Shown one piece after another: positions 1 to 9,345 of a DNA stretch of 64,000 bases. The stretch spans positions 33,207-97,206 of the forward strand of contig NZ_JACOGD010000006.1 in assembly GCF_014284235.1 (NCBI RefSeq), in the 5' to 3' direction. Within the stretch, counting starts at the first letter, position 1. Each line of letters opens with the position of its first letter. Source of the DNA: Cognatundibacterium curvum. Its GTDB lineage: Bacteria; Pseudomonadota; Gammaproteobacteria; Burkholderiales; Burkholderiaceae_D. The position numbers were made by a program, and so were the translations under genes. Below the pieces are notes generated by a model, which was given only the letters and a program-made list of their open reading frames with translations, was not told the origin of the DNA and did not search any database.

Positions 1-1303
1 TGCGCATTGATGCCAGTTACTGCGGCTTGCGTTGCAGTGATCACCACGCTGCCTGCGGCTACCGGTGTTACTTTGCCTGTTGCATCAACCGTCGCTACAG
101 CCGCATTGCTGCTGCTATAGCTGATCGCACCGTAGCTGCCACCGCTCAGGGTCGATGTCACGGCATTGTTCAGGCTATTGCCTAAAGTGATTTGCAGCGG
201 ACCTGCTTGTGTGAAGCTCAGCACTGGAACTGGCAAGGCATTCACGGTCAGGCTGTAAGTCTGAGTAGCCTGCGCATTGATGCCAGTTACTGCGGCTTGC
301 GTTGCAGTGATCACCACGCTGCCTGCGGCTACCGGTGTTACTTTGCCTGTTGCATCAACCGTCGCTACAGCCGCATTGCTGCTGCTATAGCTGATCGCGC
401 CGTAGCTGCCACCGCTCAAAGTCGATGTCACGGCATTGTTCAGGCTATTGCCTAAAGTGATTTGCAACGGACCTGCTTGTGTGAAGCTCAGCACTGGAAC
501 TGGCAAGGCATTCACGGTCAGGCTGTAAGTCTGAGTAGCCTGCGCATTGATGCCGGTCACTGCAGCTTGCGTCGCGGTGATCACCACGCTGCCTGCGGCA
601 ACTGGTGTCACTTTACCTGTTGCGTCAACCGTCGCTACAGCCGCATTGCTGCTGCTATAGCTGATCGCGCCGTAGCTGCCGCCGCTCAAAGTCGATGTCA
701 CGGCATTGTTCAGGCTATTGCCTAAAGTGATTTGCAACGGACCTGCTTGTGTGAAGCTCAGCACTGGAACTGGCAAGGCATTCACGGTCAGGCTGTAAGT
801 CTGAGTAGCCTGCGCATTGATGCCAGTTACTGCGGCTTGCGTTGCAGTGATCACCACGCTGCCTGCGGCTACCGGTGTCACTTTGCCTGTTGCATCAACC
901 GTCGCTACAGCCGCATTGCTGCTGCTATAGCTGATCGCGCCGTAGCTGCCACCGCTCAAAGTCGATGTCACCGCATTGTTCAGGCTATTGCCTAAAGTGA
1001 TTTGCAACGGACCGGCCTGAGTGAAGCTCAGCACTGGAACTGGCAAGGCATTCACGGTCAGGCTGTAAGTCTGAGTAGCCTGCGCATTAATGCCGGTCAC
1101 TGCCGCTTGGGTTGCAGTGATCACCACGCTGCCTGCGGCTACCGGTGTTACTTTGCCAGTTGCGTCAACCGTCGCTACAGCCGCATTGCTGCTGCTATAG
1201 CTGATCGCGCCGTAGCTGCCGCCGCTCAAAGTCGATGTCACGGCATTGTTCAGGCTATTGCCTAAAGTGATTTGCAACGGACCAGCCTGAGTGAAGCTCA
1301 AGA
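1..1303 (-). repeat. Tandem array of 270-bp (90-residue) repeats inside the giant gene
   Basis: The anchor cctaaagtga recurs at 181, 451, 721, 991 and 1261, an exact 270-bp period. The array ends near 1303, where the similarity to the next unit stops, and continues past the left edge, so at least 4.8 units are present. Units differ by only a few mostly silent changes; the units read at 192 and 732 are nearly identical. Each encodes a BIG2-like module with SYSSSNAAVATVDATGKV and GSVVITATQAA. Confidence 0.95.
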
Positions 1304-4300
1304 CGGGGACTGGTGTTGCACCTACTGAGAACGAACGGCTAACCTGGCTTGCAGCTGTGTAGCTTGTATTACCACTCTGATCTGCAGTAATCGTACATGT
1401 ACCCGCTGCGATCAGATTGACGCTGGAGCCGGTCACGGTACAAACCGGCAAAGTCACAGAGCTAAAGCTGACTGGCAAACCGGAACTGGCCGTTGCCGCC
1501 ATATTCACCACACCGCCCACGACGCCATTGGCTGGCGCAGTGAAGCTGATCGTCTGGCTCGCTTTAGGTGTGATCGCACCGGATGCAGCCGATGCACTGC
1601 TGCTACCTGCGCTATTGCTTGCTTTAACCGTAAAGGTGTATGCGGTACCGTTAGTCAGACCGGTGACGCTAATTGGACTCGCTGTACCGGTGAACGTCGC
1701 GCCAGTCTCTACCACGGTAACGGTGTAGCCTGTGATTGATGCACCACCATTGGCTGCCGGGGCTGTGAAGCTGACGCTGGCAGATCCGTTGCCGGCTGTG
1801 GCACTGACACTGGTCGGTGCACCCGGGACCACGGCAGCAACCGCGAAGGTTTGCTGTACCTGAGTCGCTGCACTGTACGTGCCGTCACCTGCCTGATTTG
1901 CATTGATCGTACAGTTGCCTGTCGTCAGGAATGTTAAGGTACTGCCGGAGATAGTACACACGCCTGTCGTTGCACTAGTGAAGACCACGCTCAGACTGGA
2001 ACTCGCTGTCGCGCTCAGGGTCGCGGTCGTACCAAAGTTCTGGCTGCCCGGATTCGCAAACGTGATGGTTTGTGCCTGTTTCGGCGTCACTGCTGTCGAT
2101 GCACCTGAACTGACACTGGTACCCTTGCTGTTTGTCGCTTTAACAGTGAATGTATAAGCAGTACCGTTAGTTAAGCCCGTAACATTAATCGGGCTAGATG
2201 TACCACTGGCTGTCGCACCACCCGGACTGGCTGTCACGGTATAACCAGTAATGGCTGCACCACCATCCGAAGCCGGCGCAGAAAACGCAACGCTTGCCGA
2301 TCCGCTACCCGGCGTTGCTGTCACGCTGGTCGGTGCATCCGGTGCAGTCTGAACAATAAATGTGATTGGCGCGGAAAACGCTCCGTCACCGTTCGCATTG
2401 TGTGCCCTAACAATGACCGAGTACTGCACACCCTTCGGATAACTGCTACGGAAGGCGGAGGATACCGTGCCTGTTCTGTTAATAACCGTAGGACCAACTG
2501 CAGGTCCGGAATTTTGTACAGTCGGATAAACACCAACAAAGTAATAATCGATTGGCGAACCACCATTAGAAGCCGGATCTGTCACGCTGATTGTCACCCC
2601 CCCGTTGGCATCTGCTGTCGCTACCACATTAGCAGGGATGCCAGGAACGGTTGAGGCTACCGTGAAACTTTGCGTCACCTGCGGCGCCGCACTGGTCGCG
2701 GCGTCACCTGCCTGATTTGCATTGATCGTACAGTTGCCTGTCGTCAGGACAGTTAAGGTATTGCCGGAGATAGTACACACGCCTGTCGTTGCACTGGTGA
2801 AGGCCACGCTCAGACCGGAACTCGCTGTCGCGCTCAGTGTCGCGGTCGTACCAAGGTTCTGGCTGCCCGGGTTATTAAAGGTGATCGTTTGTGTAGCTTT
2901 CGGAGTCACCGCTGTCGATGCGGTCGATGCTGTACCGGTACCTGCGCTGTTCGTCGCTTTGACGGTAAAGGTATACGCCGTACCGTTAGTCAGACCAGTC
3001 ACGCTGATAGGACTTGCTGCGCCACTGAAGGTCGTTCCAGTTTCAACCACCGTCACGGTATAGCCGGTGATCGCCGCACCGCCATTCGATGCCGGTGCGC
3101 TAAAGCTCACGCTGGCTGTAGTATTACCTGCTGTGGCACTGACACTGGTCGGTGCACCCGGGACCACGGCAGTAATCGCAAAAGTTTGCTGTACCTGCGC
3201 CGCAGCGTTGTAACTGCCATTACCCGCCTGATTGGCGTTAATCGTACAGTTGCCGGTGGCAACCAGGCTCAGTGTACTGCCGCTGACTGTACACACGGCA
3301 GGCGTAGCGCTGCTGAAGGCGACACTCAGACCAGAGCTGGCGCTCGCCGTCAAGGTCGGCGTCGTGCCAAAGTTCTGGCTGCCGGGATTATTAAAGCTAA
3401 TGGTCTGTACGGATTGTGGTGTGACCGCAGTCGTTGCACTGGATGCCGTGCCACTACCTGCGCTATTGGTCGCTTTGACGGTAAAGGTATACGCCGTACC
3501 GTTAGTCAGACCGGTCACGCTGATTGGACTTGCTGCGCCGCTGAAGGTCGTGCCGCCCGGACTCACTGTCACGGTATAGCCAGTGATGGCTGCGCCACCA
3601 GTGAAGGCCGGGGCGGTGAAGCTGACCGTCGCGGAGGTATTGCCTGCCGTCGCACTGGCAGCTGTCGGTACGCCTGGTGCGACAGCCGCAACCGCAAAGC
3701 TCTGTTGTACCTGCGCCGCAGCGCCGTAAGTGGCGTCACCTGCCTGATTGGCATTGATGCTACAAACCCCTGTTGTCACGAAAGTAAGCGTGCTGCCACT
3801 GACAGTACACACGCCGGTGGTGGCGCTGGTAAAAGTCACCGGCAAAGTCGAGCTGGCGGTTGCAGTCAGCGTTGGCGAGGTACCAAAGTTCTGGCTGCCT
3901 GGACTATTAAAAGTAATGCTCTGTGTCGCTTTCGGGGTCACCGCTGTCGATGCACTGGATGCTGTACCAGTACCTGCGCTATTAGTCGCTGTCACGGTAA
4001 AGGTATACGCCGTACCGTTAGTCAGACCGGTCACGCTGATTGGACTTGCTGCACCACTGAAGGTCGCGCCGCCCGGACTCACTGTCACGGTATAGCCGGT
4101 AATCGCTGCACCACCATTCGAGGCCGGTGCCGTAAAGCTCACGCTGGCTGTGGTATTACCTGCTGTTGCGCTCACGCCGCTTGGTGCGCCCGGTACCGTT
4201 TTTGGTGTCACCGCTGTTGAGGCGGTCGATGCCGTGCCAGTTCCTGCTGCATTATTCGCGGTTACAGTAAATGTATACGCGGTACCGTTATTCAGACCCG

Positions 4301-6491
4301 TCACATTGATCGGGCTGGACGTGCCGGTTGCTGTTGCGCCGCCAGGGCTGGCTGTGACGGTATAGCCGGTGATCGCTGCACCACCATTGGAGGCCGGTGC
4401 GCTAAAGCTGACTGCTGCCGATGCATCACCCGCTGTTGCGCTCACGCCGCTCGGTGCACCCGGTACGGTGTTGGGTGTGACTGCGGTCGTTGCACTGGAT
4501 GCCGTGCCACTACCTGCGCTATTGGTCGCTTTGACGGTAAAGGTATACGCCGTACCGTTAGTCAGACCGGTCACGCTGATTGGACTTGCTGCGCCGCTGA
4601 AGGTCGTGCCGCCCGGACTCACTGTCACGGTATAGCCAGTGATGGCTGCGCCACCAGTGAAGGCCGGGGCGGTGAAGCTGACCGTCGCGGAGGTATTGCC
4701 TGCCGTCGCACTGGCAGCTGTCGGTACGCCTGGTACGACAGCCGCAACCGCAAAGCTCTGTTGTACCTGCGCCGCAGCGCCGTAAGTGGCGTCACCGGCC
4801 TGATTGGCATTGATGCTACAAACCCCTGTTGTCACGAAAGTCAGCGTGCTGCCACTGACAGTACACACGCCGGTGGTAGCGCTGGAAAAAGTCACCGGCA
4901 AAGTCGAGCTGGCGGTTGCAGTCAGCGTTGGCGTGCTACCAAAGTTCTGGCTGCCTGGACTATTAAAAGTAATGCTCTGTGTCGCTTTCGGAGTCACCGC
5001 TGTCGATGCGGTCGATGCTGTACCTGTACCTGCGCTGTTAGTCGCTTTGACGGTAAAGGTATACGCCGTACCGTTAGTCAGACCAGTCACGCTGATCGGA
5101 CTTGCTGCGCCGCTGAAGGTCGCGCCAGTTTCAACCACCGTCACGGTATAGCCAGTGATCGCCGCACCACCATTCGAGGCCGGGGCCGTAAAGCTCACGC
5201 TGGCTGTGGTATTACCCGCTGTTGCCGTTGGCGCAGCCGGTGCACCCGGTACGACGGCGTTGACAGTAAAGCTTTGCTGTACCTGAGTTGCGGCTGCGAA
5301 GACGCTATTACCTGCCTGATTCGCATTGATCGTACAGGTACCTGCTGTCACGAAAGTCAATGTGCTGCCGCTGACAGTACACACGCCAGTGGTGGCGCTG
5401 CTGAAACTAACCGGTAAAAACGAGCTGGCTGTGGCGCTCAGTGTTGGTGTCGTACCAAAATTCTGGCTGCCTGGATTATTGAAAGTAATAGTCTGTACTG
5501 CCTTCGGTGTGACGGCCGTTGATGCGGCAGACGCCGTCCCGGTACCTGCGCTATTGGTCGCTTTGACGGTAAAGGTATAGGCCGTACCGTTAGTCAGTCC
5601 CGTCACATTGATAGGACTGCTGGCACCATTGAAGGTCGCTCCAGTCTCAACTACGGTTACGGTATAGCCGGTGATCGCTGAACCGCCATTCGAAGCAGGT
5701 GCACTGAAGCTCACGCTGGCAGTACCATTCCCCGCGGTCGCGGTTGGTGCAGCAGGCGCACCCGGTACGACGGCGTTGACAGTAAAGCTTTGCTGTACCT
5801 GCGTCGCGGCATTGTAACTGCCGTCGCCAGCCTGATTCGCATTGATGGTACAGGTACCCGCTGTCACGAAAGTCAAAGTGCTGCCGCTGACGGTACACAC
5901 GCCAGTAGTGGCGCTGCTGAAAGTGACCGGCAAAGTCGAACTGGCGCTCGCGCTCAGCGTCGGCGTTGTACCGAAAGTCTTGGCACCGGGGTTATTAAAG
6001 GTAATGGTCTGGTTAGATTTCGGTGCAGACACGATCACTGTCACCGTAAAAGCACCGGTCCAGTTGCCACCCACATACTTATAGTAAGTAAACGTTTGAT
6101 TGGTGGTCACATTCCCAATGGTGAATTCCAGGATATCGACATTTAGGTCTTCCTGATTCAGATATAAACTCGATCCGTTGCTGATAAGAGTTTGGTAGGG
6201 ATCGTACGTGCCACTCACCGTAGAAATCCCCCGCCTGTTATTAGCATAGGTGCTATCAAGCGGATCGCAATTTGAATACTCGTTATTGTCGAACGGACGT
6301 TTATAGGTTGTCGCAGCACCCGATCCTGACTGAACCACCCCCGGATCGTTAGCGATATTGAATGTAATGCTACAAGCCGCCGCGGCATCGTTCACCGCCA
6401 TCAGATTAAATAAAATCACCATCATGCATAAACACAAACAATGTGAAAATGACTTGAATAAGTGGACGGATCTGCGCAGGAGCTGACTCAT
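1..6491 (-). CDS. Giant secreted Ig-like/Fn3 repeat protein (adhesin-like), N-terminal 2,163 codons, C-terminus outside window
   Basis: One open frame runs from ATG at 6491 to the left edge; frame was checked at about ten points across the repeats and held. The N-terminus has a charged stretch and a hydrophobic core (LCLCMMVILFNLMAV) followed by NDAAAA, a good Sec signal peptide. After a unique segment (about 6370-6060) come, in N-to-C order, eight Ig-like modules with a conserved cysteine pair (TTGVCTVSG...TAGTCTINANQAGD; near 5840, 5330, 4810, 3755, 3240, 2725, 1910 and 1390) mixed with about ten fibronectin-III-like modules (NGTAYTFTVKATNSAG). These are followed by BIG2-like 90-residue repeats. 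Such architecture is known from very large surface or exported adhesins; the anchor or export signal would lie beyond the window. No function beyond cell-surface or adhesin-like can be claimed. Confidence 0.85.
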   Translation of the reverse strand, partial: MSQLLRRSVHLFKSFSHCLCLCMMVILFNLMAVNDAAAACSITFNIANDPGVVQSGSGAATTYKRPFDNNEYSNCDPLDSTYANNRRGISTVSGTYDPYQTLISNGSSLYLNQEDLNVDILEFTIGNVTTNQTFTYYKYVGGNWTGAFTVTVIVSAPKSNQTITFNNPGAKTFGTTPTLSASASSTLPVTFSSATTGVCTVSGSTLTFVTAGTCTINANQAGDGSYNAATQVQQSFTVNAVVPGAPAAPTATAGNGTASVSFSAPASNGGSAITGYTVTVVETGATFNGASSPINVTGLTNGTAYTFTVKATNSAGTGTASAASTAVTPKAVQTITFNNPGSQNFGTTPTLSATASSFLPVSFSSATTGVCTVSGSTLTFVTAGTCTINANQAGNSVFAAATQVQQSFTVNAVVPGAPAAPTATAGNTTASVSFTAPASNGGAAITGYTVTVVETGATFSGAASPISVTGLTNGTAYTFTVKATNSAGTGTASTASTAVTPKATQSITFNSPGSQNFGSTPTLTATASSTLPVTFSSATTGVCTVSGSTLTFVTTGVCSINANQAGDATYGAAAQVQQSFAVAAVVPGVPTAASATAGNTSATVSFTAPAFTGGAAITGYTVTVSPGGTTFSGAASPISVTGLTNGTAYTFTVKATNSAGSGTASSATTAVTPNTVPGAPSGVSATAGDASAAVSFSAPASNGGAAITGYTVTASPGGATATGTSSPINVTGLNNGTAYTFTVTANNAAGTGTASTASTAVTPKTVPGAPSGVSATAGNTTASVSFTAPASNGGAAITGYTVTVSPGGATFSGAASPISVTGLTNGTAYTFTVTATNSAGTGTASSASTAVTPKATQSITFNSPGSQNFGTSPTLTATASSTLPVTFTSATTGVCTVSGSTLTFVTTGVCSINANQAGDATYGAAAQVQQSFAVAAVAPGVPTAASATAGNTSATVSFTAPAFTGGAAITGYTVTVSPGGTTFSGAASPISVTGLTNGTAYTFTVKATNSAGSGTASSATTAVTPQSVQTISFNNPGSQNFGTTPTLTASASSGLSVAFSSATPAVCTVSGSTLSLVATGNCTINANQAGNGSYNAAAQVQQTFAITAVVPGAPTSVSATAGNTTASVSFSAPASNGGAAITGYTVTVVETGTTFSGAASPISVTGLTNGTAYTFTVKATNSAGTGTASTASTAVTPKATQTITFNNPGSQNLGTTATLSATASSGLSVAFTSATTGVCTISGNTLTVLTTGNCTINANQAGDAATSAAPQVTQSFTVASTVPGIPANVVATADANGGVTISVTDPASNGGSPIDYYFVGVYPTVQNSGPAVGPTVINRTGTVSSAFRSSYPKGVQYSVIVRAHNANGDGAFSAPITFIVQTAPDAPTSVTATPGSGSASVAFSAPASDGGAAITGYTVTASPGGATASGTSSPINVTGLTNGTAYTFTVKATNSKGTSVSSGASTAVTPKQAQTITFANPGSQNFGTTATLSATASSSLSVVFTSATTGVCTISGSTLTFLTTGNCTINANQAGDGTYSAATQVQQTFAVAAVVPGAPTSVSATAGNGSASVSFTAPAANGGASITGYTVTVVETGATFTGTASPISVTGLTNGTAYTFTVKASNSAGSSSASAASGAITPKASQTISFTAPANGVVGGVVNMAATASSGLPVSFSSVTLPVCTVTGSSVNLIAAGTCTITADQSGNTSYTAASQVSRSFSVGATPVPVLSFTQAGPLQITLGNSLNNAVTSTLSGGSYGAISYSSSNAAVATVDATGKVTPVAAGSVVITATQAAVTGINAQATQTYSLTVNALPVPVLSFTQAGPLQITLGNSLNNAVTSTLSGGSYGAISYSSSNAAVATVDATGKVTPVAAGSVVITATQAAVTGINAQATQTYSLTVNALPVPVLSFTQAGPLQITLGNSLNNAVTSTLSGGSYGAISYSSSNAAVATVDATGKVTPVAAGSVVITATQAAVTGINAQATQTYSLTVNALPVPVLSFTQAGPLQITLGNSLNNAVTSTLSGGSYGAISYSSSNAAVATVDATGKVTPVAAGSVVITATQAAVTGINAQATQTYSLTVNALPVPVLSFTQAGPLQITLGNSLNNAVTSTLSGGSYGAISYSSSNAAVATVDATGKVTPVAAGSVVITATQAAVTGINA

Positions 6492-6885
6492 AATCGGGTA
6501 TCTCTCTATGACCAAAATAAGGGGAGACCTGGGACAAGAATTGGTACTGGCCAAAAGTTATGCCTTTAAGTAACTTTTAATTGTCCATTGGAAAATGCGA
6601 TTTCACAATTTTTGACAATGCATATTATCCCTTGGTTTGGCAATGCTTCTGCGCTTAGCCAGGCAAAAATATTTCTTATTTACATGTTAAACACTTATCG
6701 TCTATGCAAAATACAGGAAAACACTGTGAATCCCGCACATCACGCTGACATGTCGAATTTTATTTTTTTGGGAAATGTTGTTTATTTGAACGTTTAGCAA
6801 TCTGCGATTGACGCCACCCGTTTTTTTTTGAATGATCTCATTCAGAAATTGCAAATTTAAATATTTTTTACATTTGGGGGTCGAT
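6492..6885. promoter_or_regulatory. Divergent intergenic region with a palindrome (6553-6578)
   Basis: This 394-bp gap separates the giant surface gene (minus) from the tail-collar cassette (plus), so it should hold both promoters. It is AT-rich. An inverted repeat AAAAGTTA-N10-TAACTTTT at 6553-6578 is a candidate operator. A TTGACA hexamer lies at 6612-6617, but no convincing -10 follows at 16-18 bp. Small ORFs here (for example 6588-6797) look spurious. Confidence 0.4.
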
Positions 6886-7422
6886 GTGGAGCCATTTATC
6901 GGAGAAATCAAACTCTGTCCATTCAAATTTGTCCCCAAAGGTTGGGCTTTATGTGATGGCTCACTGTTGCCAATCAACCAAAATTTAGCTTTATATGCAT
7001 TACTGGGAATGACATACGGCGGTGAAGCCAACGTTAATTTTGCCTTGCCTGATCTGCGTGGAAGGACGCCGGTGCACAGGAGTAATACTAACCCTCAGTA
7101 TCTGCTTGGCGCCAAGCTGGGTAGCGAGAGCGTGACATTGACTGCAAAGCAGGTGCCATCGCACAGTCATGTACTGAATGTGAGTAATGCAGCCGGAACC
7201 CAAATGATCCTAGGTTCAGGTACCAACATACTGGCAGCGGAGACAGGCGCTCGAAACAATACGGAGGTGACGCCTATCTATGCCAAAGCCGAGAATCTCA
7301 TTCCGATGGCAGCAACGATGTGCAAACCCCAGGGTGATGGCAAAGCACACGATAATATGCAGCAATCCCTGGTATTAAATTACATCATTGCTATCGAGGG
7401 ATTTTTCCCACCAAGAGAATAA
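6886..7422 (+). CDS. Phage tail collar domain protein (MdpB-like), paralog 1
   Basis: A 178-residue protein beginning EPFIGEIKLCPFKFVPKGWA, with the family hallmarks CDGSLLPI near the N-terminus, GRTPVH in the middle, PSHSH before the variable part and a C-terminal HDNMQQSLVLNYIIA block. The GTG at 6886 was chosen because it aligns with the MADPFLGEI starts of the two following paralogs and has GGGGG upstream; the longer frame from 6832 adds a low-complexity leader. Microcystin-dependent protein B and its relatives are small collar-domain proteins often encoded in two or three tandem copies outside prophages; their function is poorly known. First gene of a likely five-gene transcription unit. 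Confidence 0.8.
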   Translation: MEPFIGEIKLCPFKFVPKGWALCDGSLLPINQNLALYALLGMTYGGEANVNFALPDLRGRTPVHRSNTNPQYLLGAKLGSESVTLTAKQVPSHSHVLNVSNAAGTQMILGSGTNILAAETGARNNTEVTPIYAKAENLIPMAATMCKPQGDGKAHDNMQQSLVLNYIIAIEGFFPPRE

Positions 7423-7432
7423 GGAGCACAAT

Positions 7433-7969
7433 ATGGCTGATTCATTTTTGGGTGAAATTCGTATTTTTGCTGGAAATTATGCGCCTATCGATTGGGCGAT
7501 TTGTGATGGAAGCAAGTTAAGTATTAGTGGCAATCAAGCCTTATTTAGCCTGATCGGCACGACTTTTGGCGGAGACGGTGTGACCGATTTTCAGATACCT
7601 GACCTCCGGTCCAGACTGCCTATAGGCATGGGAACCGGACCCGGACTCACTGCACGTGTGCTGGGACAGACCGTGGGTGCTGACACGGTGACTCTCACCG
7701 AGGCTCAGATGCCGGTACATACGCATACCATTTTCGGATCTGCCAACCCTGCGACTGACATCACACCAGGCAAGGACAGCACCTTGGGCAATACTAAAAC
7801 CAATGCGCTGTTTTACTTTAAGCCCGATACAACATCGGCTGAAAATACCTTTGCCAGCGGCATGATGTCTACCAGCTGGGGTGGTTCGCAGGCTCACAAC
7901 AATACCATGCCTAGCCTTGCACTGACTTACATCATTTCTTTGAATGGTGTTTACCCAACGCCAAATTAA
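7433..7969 (+). CDS. Phage tail collar domain protein (MdpB-like), paralog 2
   Basis: A 178-residue paralog starting MADSFLGEIRIF, preceded by a clear AAGGAG site. It has ICDGSKLSISGNQALF, the glycine-rich GTTFGGDG turn, RSRLPIGMG and PVHTHT, and ends HNNTMPSLALTYIISLNG. It starts 11 bp after paralog 1. The central and C-terminal halves differ strongly from its neighbours while the N-terminal collar fold and the C-terminal block are conserved, as expected for fibre-like proteins with a variable tip. The function is unknown; a surface or extracellular trimer is a guess from phage collar and short-fibre proteins. Confidence 0.85.
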   Translation: MADSFLGEIRIFAGNYAPIDWAICDGSKLSISGNQALFSLIGTTFGGDGVTDFQIPDLRSRLPIGMGTGPGLTARVLGQTVGADTVTLTEAQMPVHTHTIFGSANPATDITPGKDSTLGNTKTNALFYFKPDTTSAENTFASGMMSTSWGGSQAHNNTMPSLALTYIISLNGVYPTPN

Positions 7970-7987
7970 CTCTAAAGGCTTTTTATT

Positions 7988-8497
7988 ATGGCTGATCCAT
8001 TTCTTGGCGAGATCCGGGCATTCGGCTTCTCTTTTGCACCTCAGGACTGGGCGTATTGCTTTGGAAACACTATCTCCATCATGCAAAATCAAGCTTTGTA
8101 CACCGTATTGCGTACGCAATATGGTGGGGATGGTAAAACTACGTTTAATTTGCCGAATTTGAGCGGCCTAGCGATACGCGGCCTGCAGGGTGATTTTGTC
8201 AACAAACCATCGGGCAGTGAAACCGTAGCACTAAGTTCCATGCAGGTTCCACCACACACCCATACCCTGACGGGCGTGAATGGCAGGGCTTCAGAAACCA
8301 AAGCAGCAGGTAATTTACCAGGTCAGTTCACCAAACCGACCAATGTCTACACGGTGGCCAGTGCCGATAAACTGACCCTGCCGACTACACTGGTTTCACC
8401 GTTTGAGGGAGGTACTGATCCCCACGAAAACCGTCAGCCTTTACTGGTACTGAATTTCTGTATCTGCTTGTATGGCGTTTACCCACTGCGACCATGA
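7988..8497 (+). CDS. Phage tail collar domain protein (MdpB-like), paralog 3
   Basis: A 169-residue paralog starting MADPFLGEIRAFGF. It keeps AYCFGNTISIMQNQALYTV (CFG instead of CDG), RTQYGGDGKTTFNLPNL, PPHTHTL and the C-terminal HENRQPLLVLNFCICLYG. It begins 18 bp after paralog 2, so the three genes are almost certainly cotranscribed. The missing aspartate of the usual CDG motif sets it apart from the other two. No tail, baseplate, capsid or integrase gene is near, so this is a stand-alone cassette, not a prophage remnant. Confidence 0.85.
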   Translation: MADPFLGEIRAFGFSFAPQDWAYCFGNTISIMQNQALYTVLRTQYGGDGKTTFNLPNLSGLAIRGLQGDFVNKPSGSETVALSSMQVPPHTHTLTGVNGRASETKAAGNLPGQFTKPTNVYTVASADKLTLPTTLVSPFEGGTDPHENRQPLLVLNFCICLYGVYPLRP

Positions 8498-8547
8498 CAT
8501 GGCAAACTTGCTGATCTGGACAGACCAGCTTTTTTCTTCTTAAAAAA

Positions 8548-8844
8548 ATGACTTTCTCCACTGAACTTTTCCGCCCCCATATAGGCAGCTACTTCGATAT
8601 TTATTTTGATAATCAGCAGCAGCTCCGGCTGCTACTGCAGAGTGTCGATGATCATGGTCGTTCAGGGCAAGGCTATTATTCTTTTTCCCTGATGTTTTTT
8701 TGTGACGGAGAATATCAGTTAGTTCAAGATACCTACCCCCTACAACATCCTGTGCTGGGTGAGTTAAACATTTTTTTAGTTCCGATCGCACGCAAGGATC
8801 AGGGCATCTGTTATCAGGCCAGTTTCACCCTGAAAGTGGGCTAA
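8548..8844 (+). CDS. DUF6916-like small protein
   Basis: A 98-residue protein (FSTELFRPHIGSYFDIYF ... HPVLGELNIFLVPI) that I recognise as the small domain family often found directly after MdpB-like tail-collar genes. It has no signal peptide or membrane segment. It sits 50 bp after paralog 3 and 3 bp before the acetyltransferase gene, so it is probably part of the same unit. A role as chaperone or assembly partner of the collar proteins is conceivable but only inferred from position. Family naming is from memory and moderately sure. Confidence 0.7.
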   Translation: MTFSTELFRPHIGSYFDIYFDNQQQLRLLLQSVDDHGRSGQGYYSFSLMFFCDGEYQLVQDTYPLQHPVLGELNIFLVPIARKDQGICYQASFTLKVG

Positions 8845-8847
8845 CCC

Positions 8848-9345
8848 GTGATACCACTGTTGAATCCCGATTTACAGCTGCGTTCCGTCAGCGATGCTGA
8901 TCAGTCCTTTTTATTGGCACTGTATGGCTCGGTACGCGAACCTGAACTGGCGCAGACTGACTGGAGCACAGACCAGAAAAAAGCTTTTCTACAGAGTCAG
9001 TTCGCTGCACAATCCCAGGCTTACGCGCAATACAACAATAGCGATTTTTATATCGTCTGTTACCAGGGTCAGGACATTGGACGGCTATACCTGCAATACC
9101 GGTCCGATGCGGTGTCCATTGTGGATATCTCACTCATGAGCGACTATCGTTCGCAAGGTCTGGGCGGCAGTCTGCTGGCTTCTGTGATTGCGCTGGCAAA
9201 TACCCGCCATCTGCCAGTGCAGATTCATGTGGAAAAATTCAATCCCGCGCTGAGCTTGTATCAAAGACTAGGCTTCCGTGCCATCAAGGACAAAGAAGTG
9301 TATCTGCAACTGGAACGGGCGGCAGACATCACTGAATATTTGTAA
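8848..9345 (+). CDS. GNAT family N-acetyltransferase
   Basis: A 165-residue protein with the GNAT fold: an N-terminal LQLRSVSDADQSFLLALYG start, the V-D-I-S strand (VSIVDISLMSDYRSQGLGGS) carrying the acetyl-CoA pyrophosphate loop R/Q-x-x-G-x-G/A (RSQGLGGSL), and the C-terminal LYQRLGFRAI motif. The GTG start at 8848 follows the stop of the DUF6916-like gene by 3 bp, indicating translational coupling. Position suggests it modifies the cassette's own proteins, perhaps their N-termini; this is inference. The substrate is unknown. Confidence 0.85.
   Translation: MIPLLNPDLQLRSVSDADQSFLLALYGSVREPELAQTDWSTDQKKAFLQSQFAAQSQAYAQYNNSDFYIVCYQGQDIGRLYLQYRSDAVSIVDISLMSDYRSQGLGGSLLASVIALANTRHLPVQIHVEKFNPALSLYQRLGFRAIKDKEVYLQLERAADITEYL

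Noticed and set aside
192-1265. Four similar plus-strand ORFs of 87 residues in tandem
   Set aside because: They are antisense shadows of the 270-bp repeats in the giant minus-strand gene; the minus frame is open through the whole stretch and gives clean Ig-like modules.
1-1303. CRISPR array from regular repeats
   Set aside because: Units are 270 bp, coding and without spacers.
2889-4220. 443-residue plus-strand ORF (and 4761-5417)
   Set aside because: Cysteine- and arginine-rich shadow of the Fn3/Ig-like repeats; no protein-like features and the opposite frame is clearly coding.
6886-8497. Prophage remnant from tail-collar genes
   Set aside because: No other phage gene, integrase or attachment site; tandem MdpB-like genes are known as stand-alone chromosomal genes.
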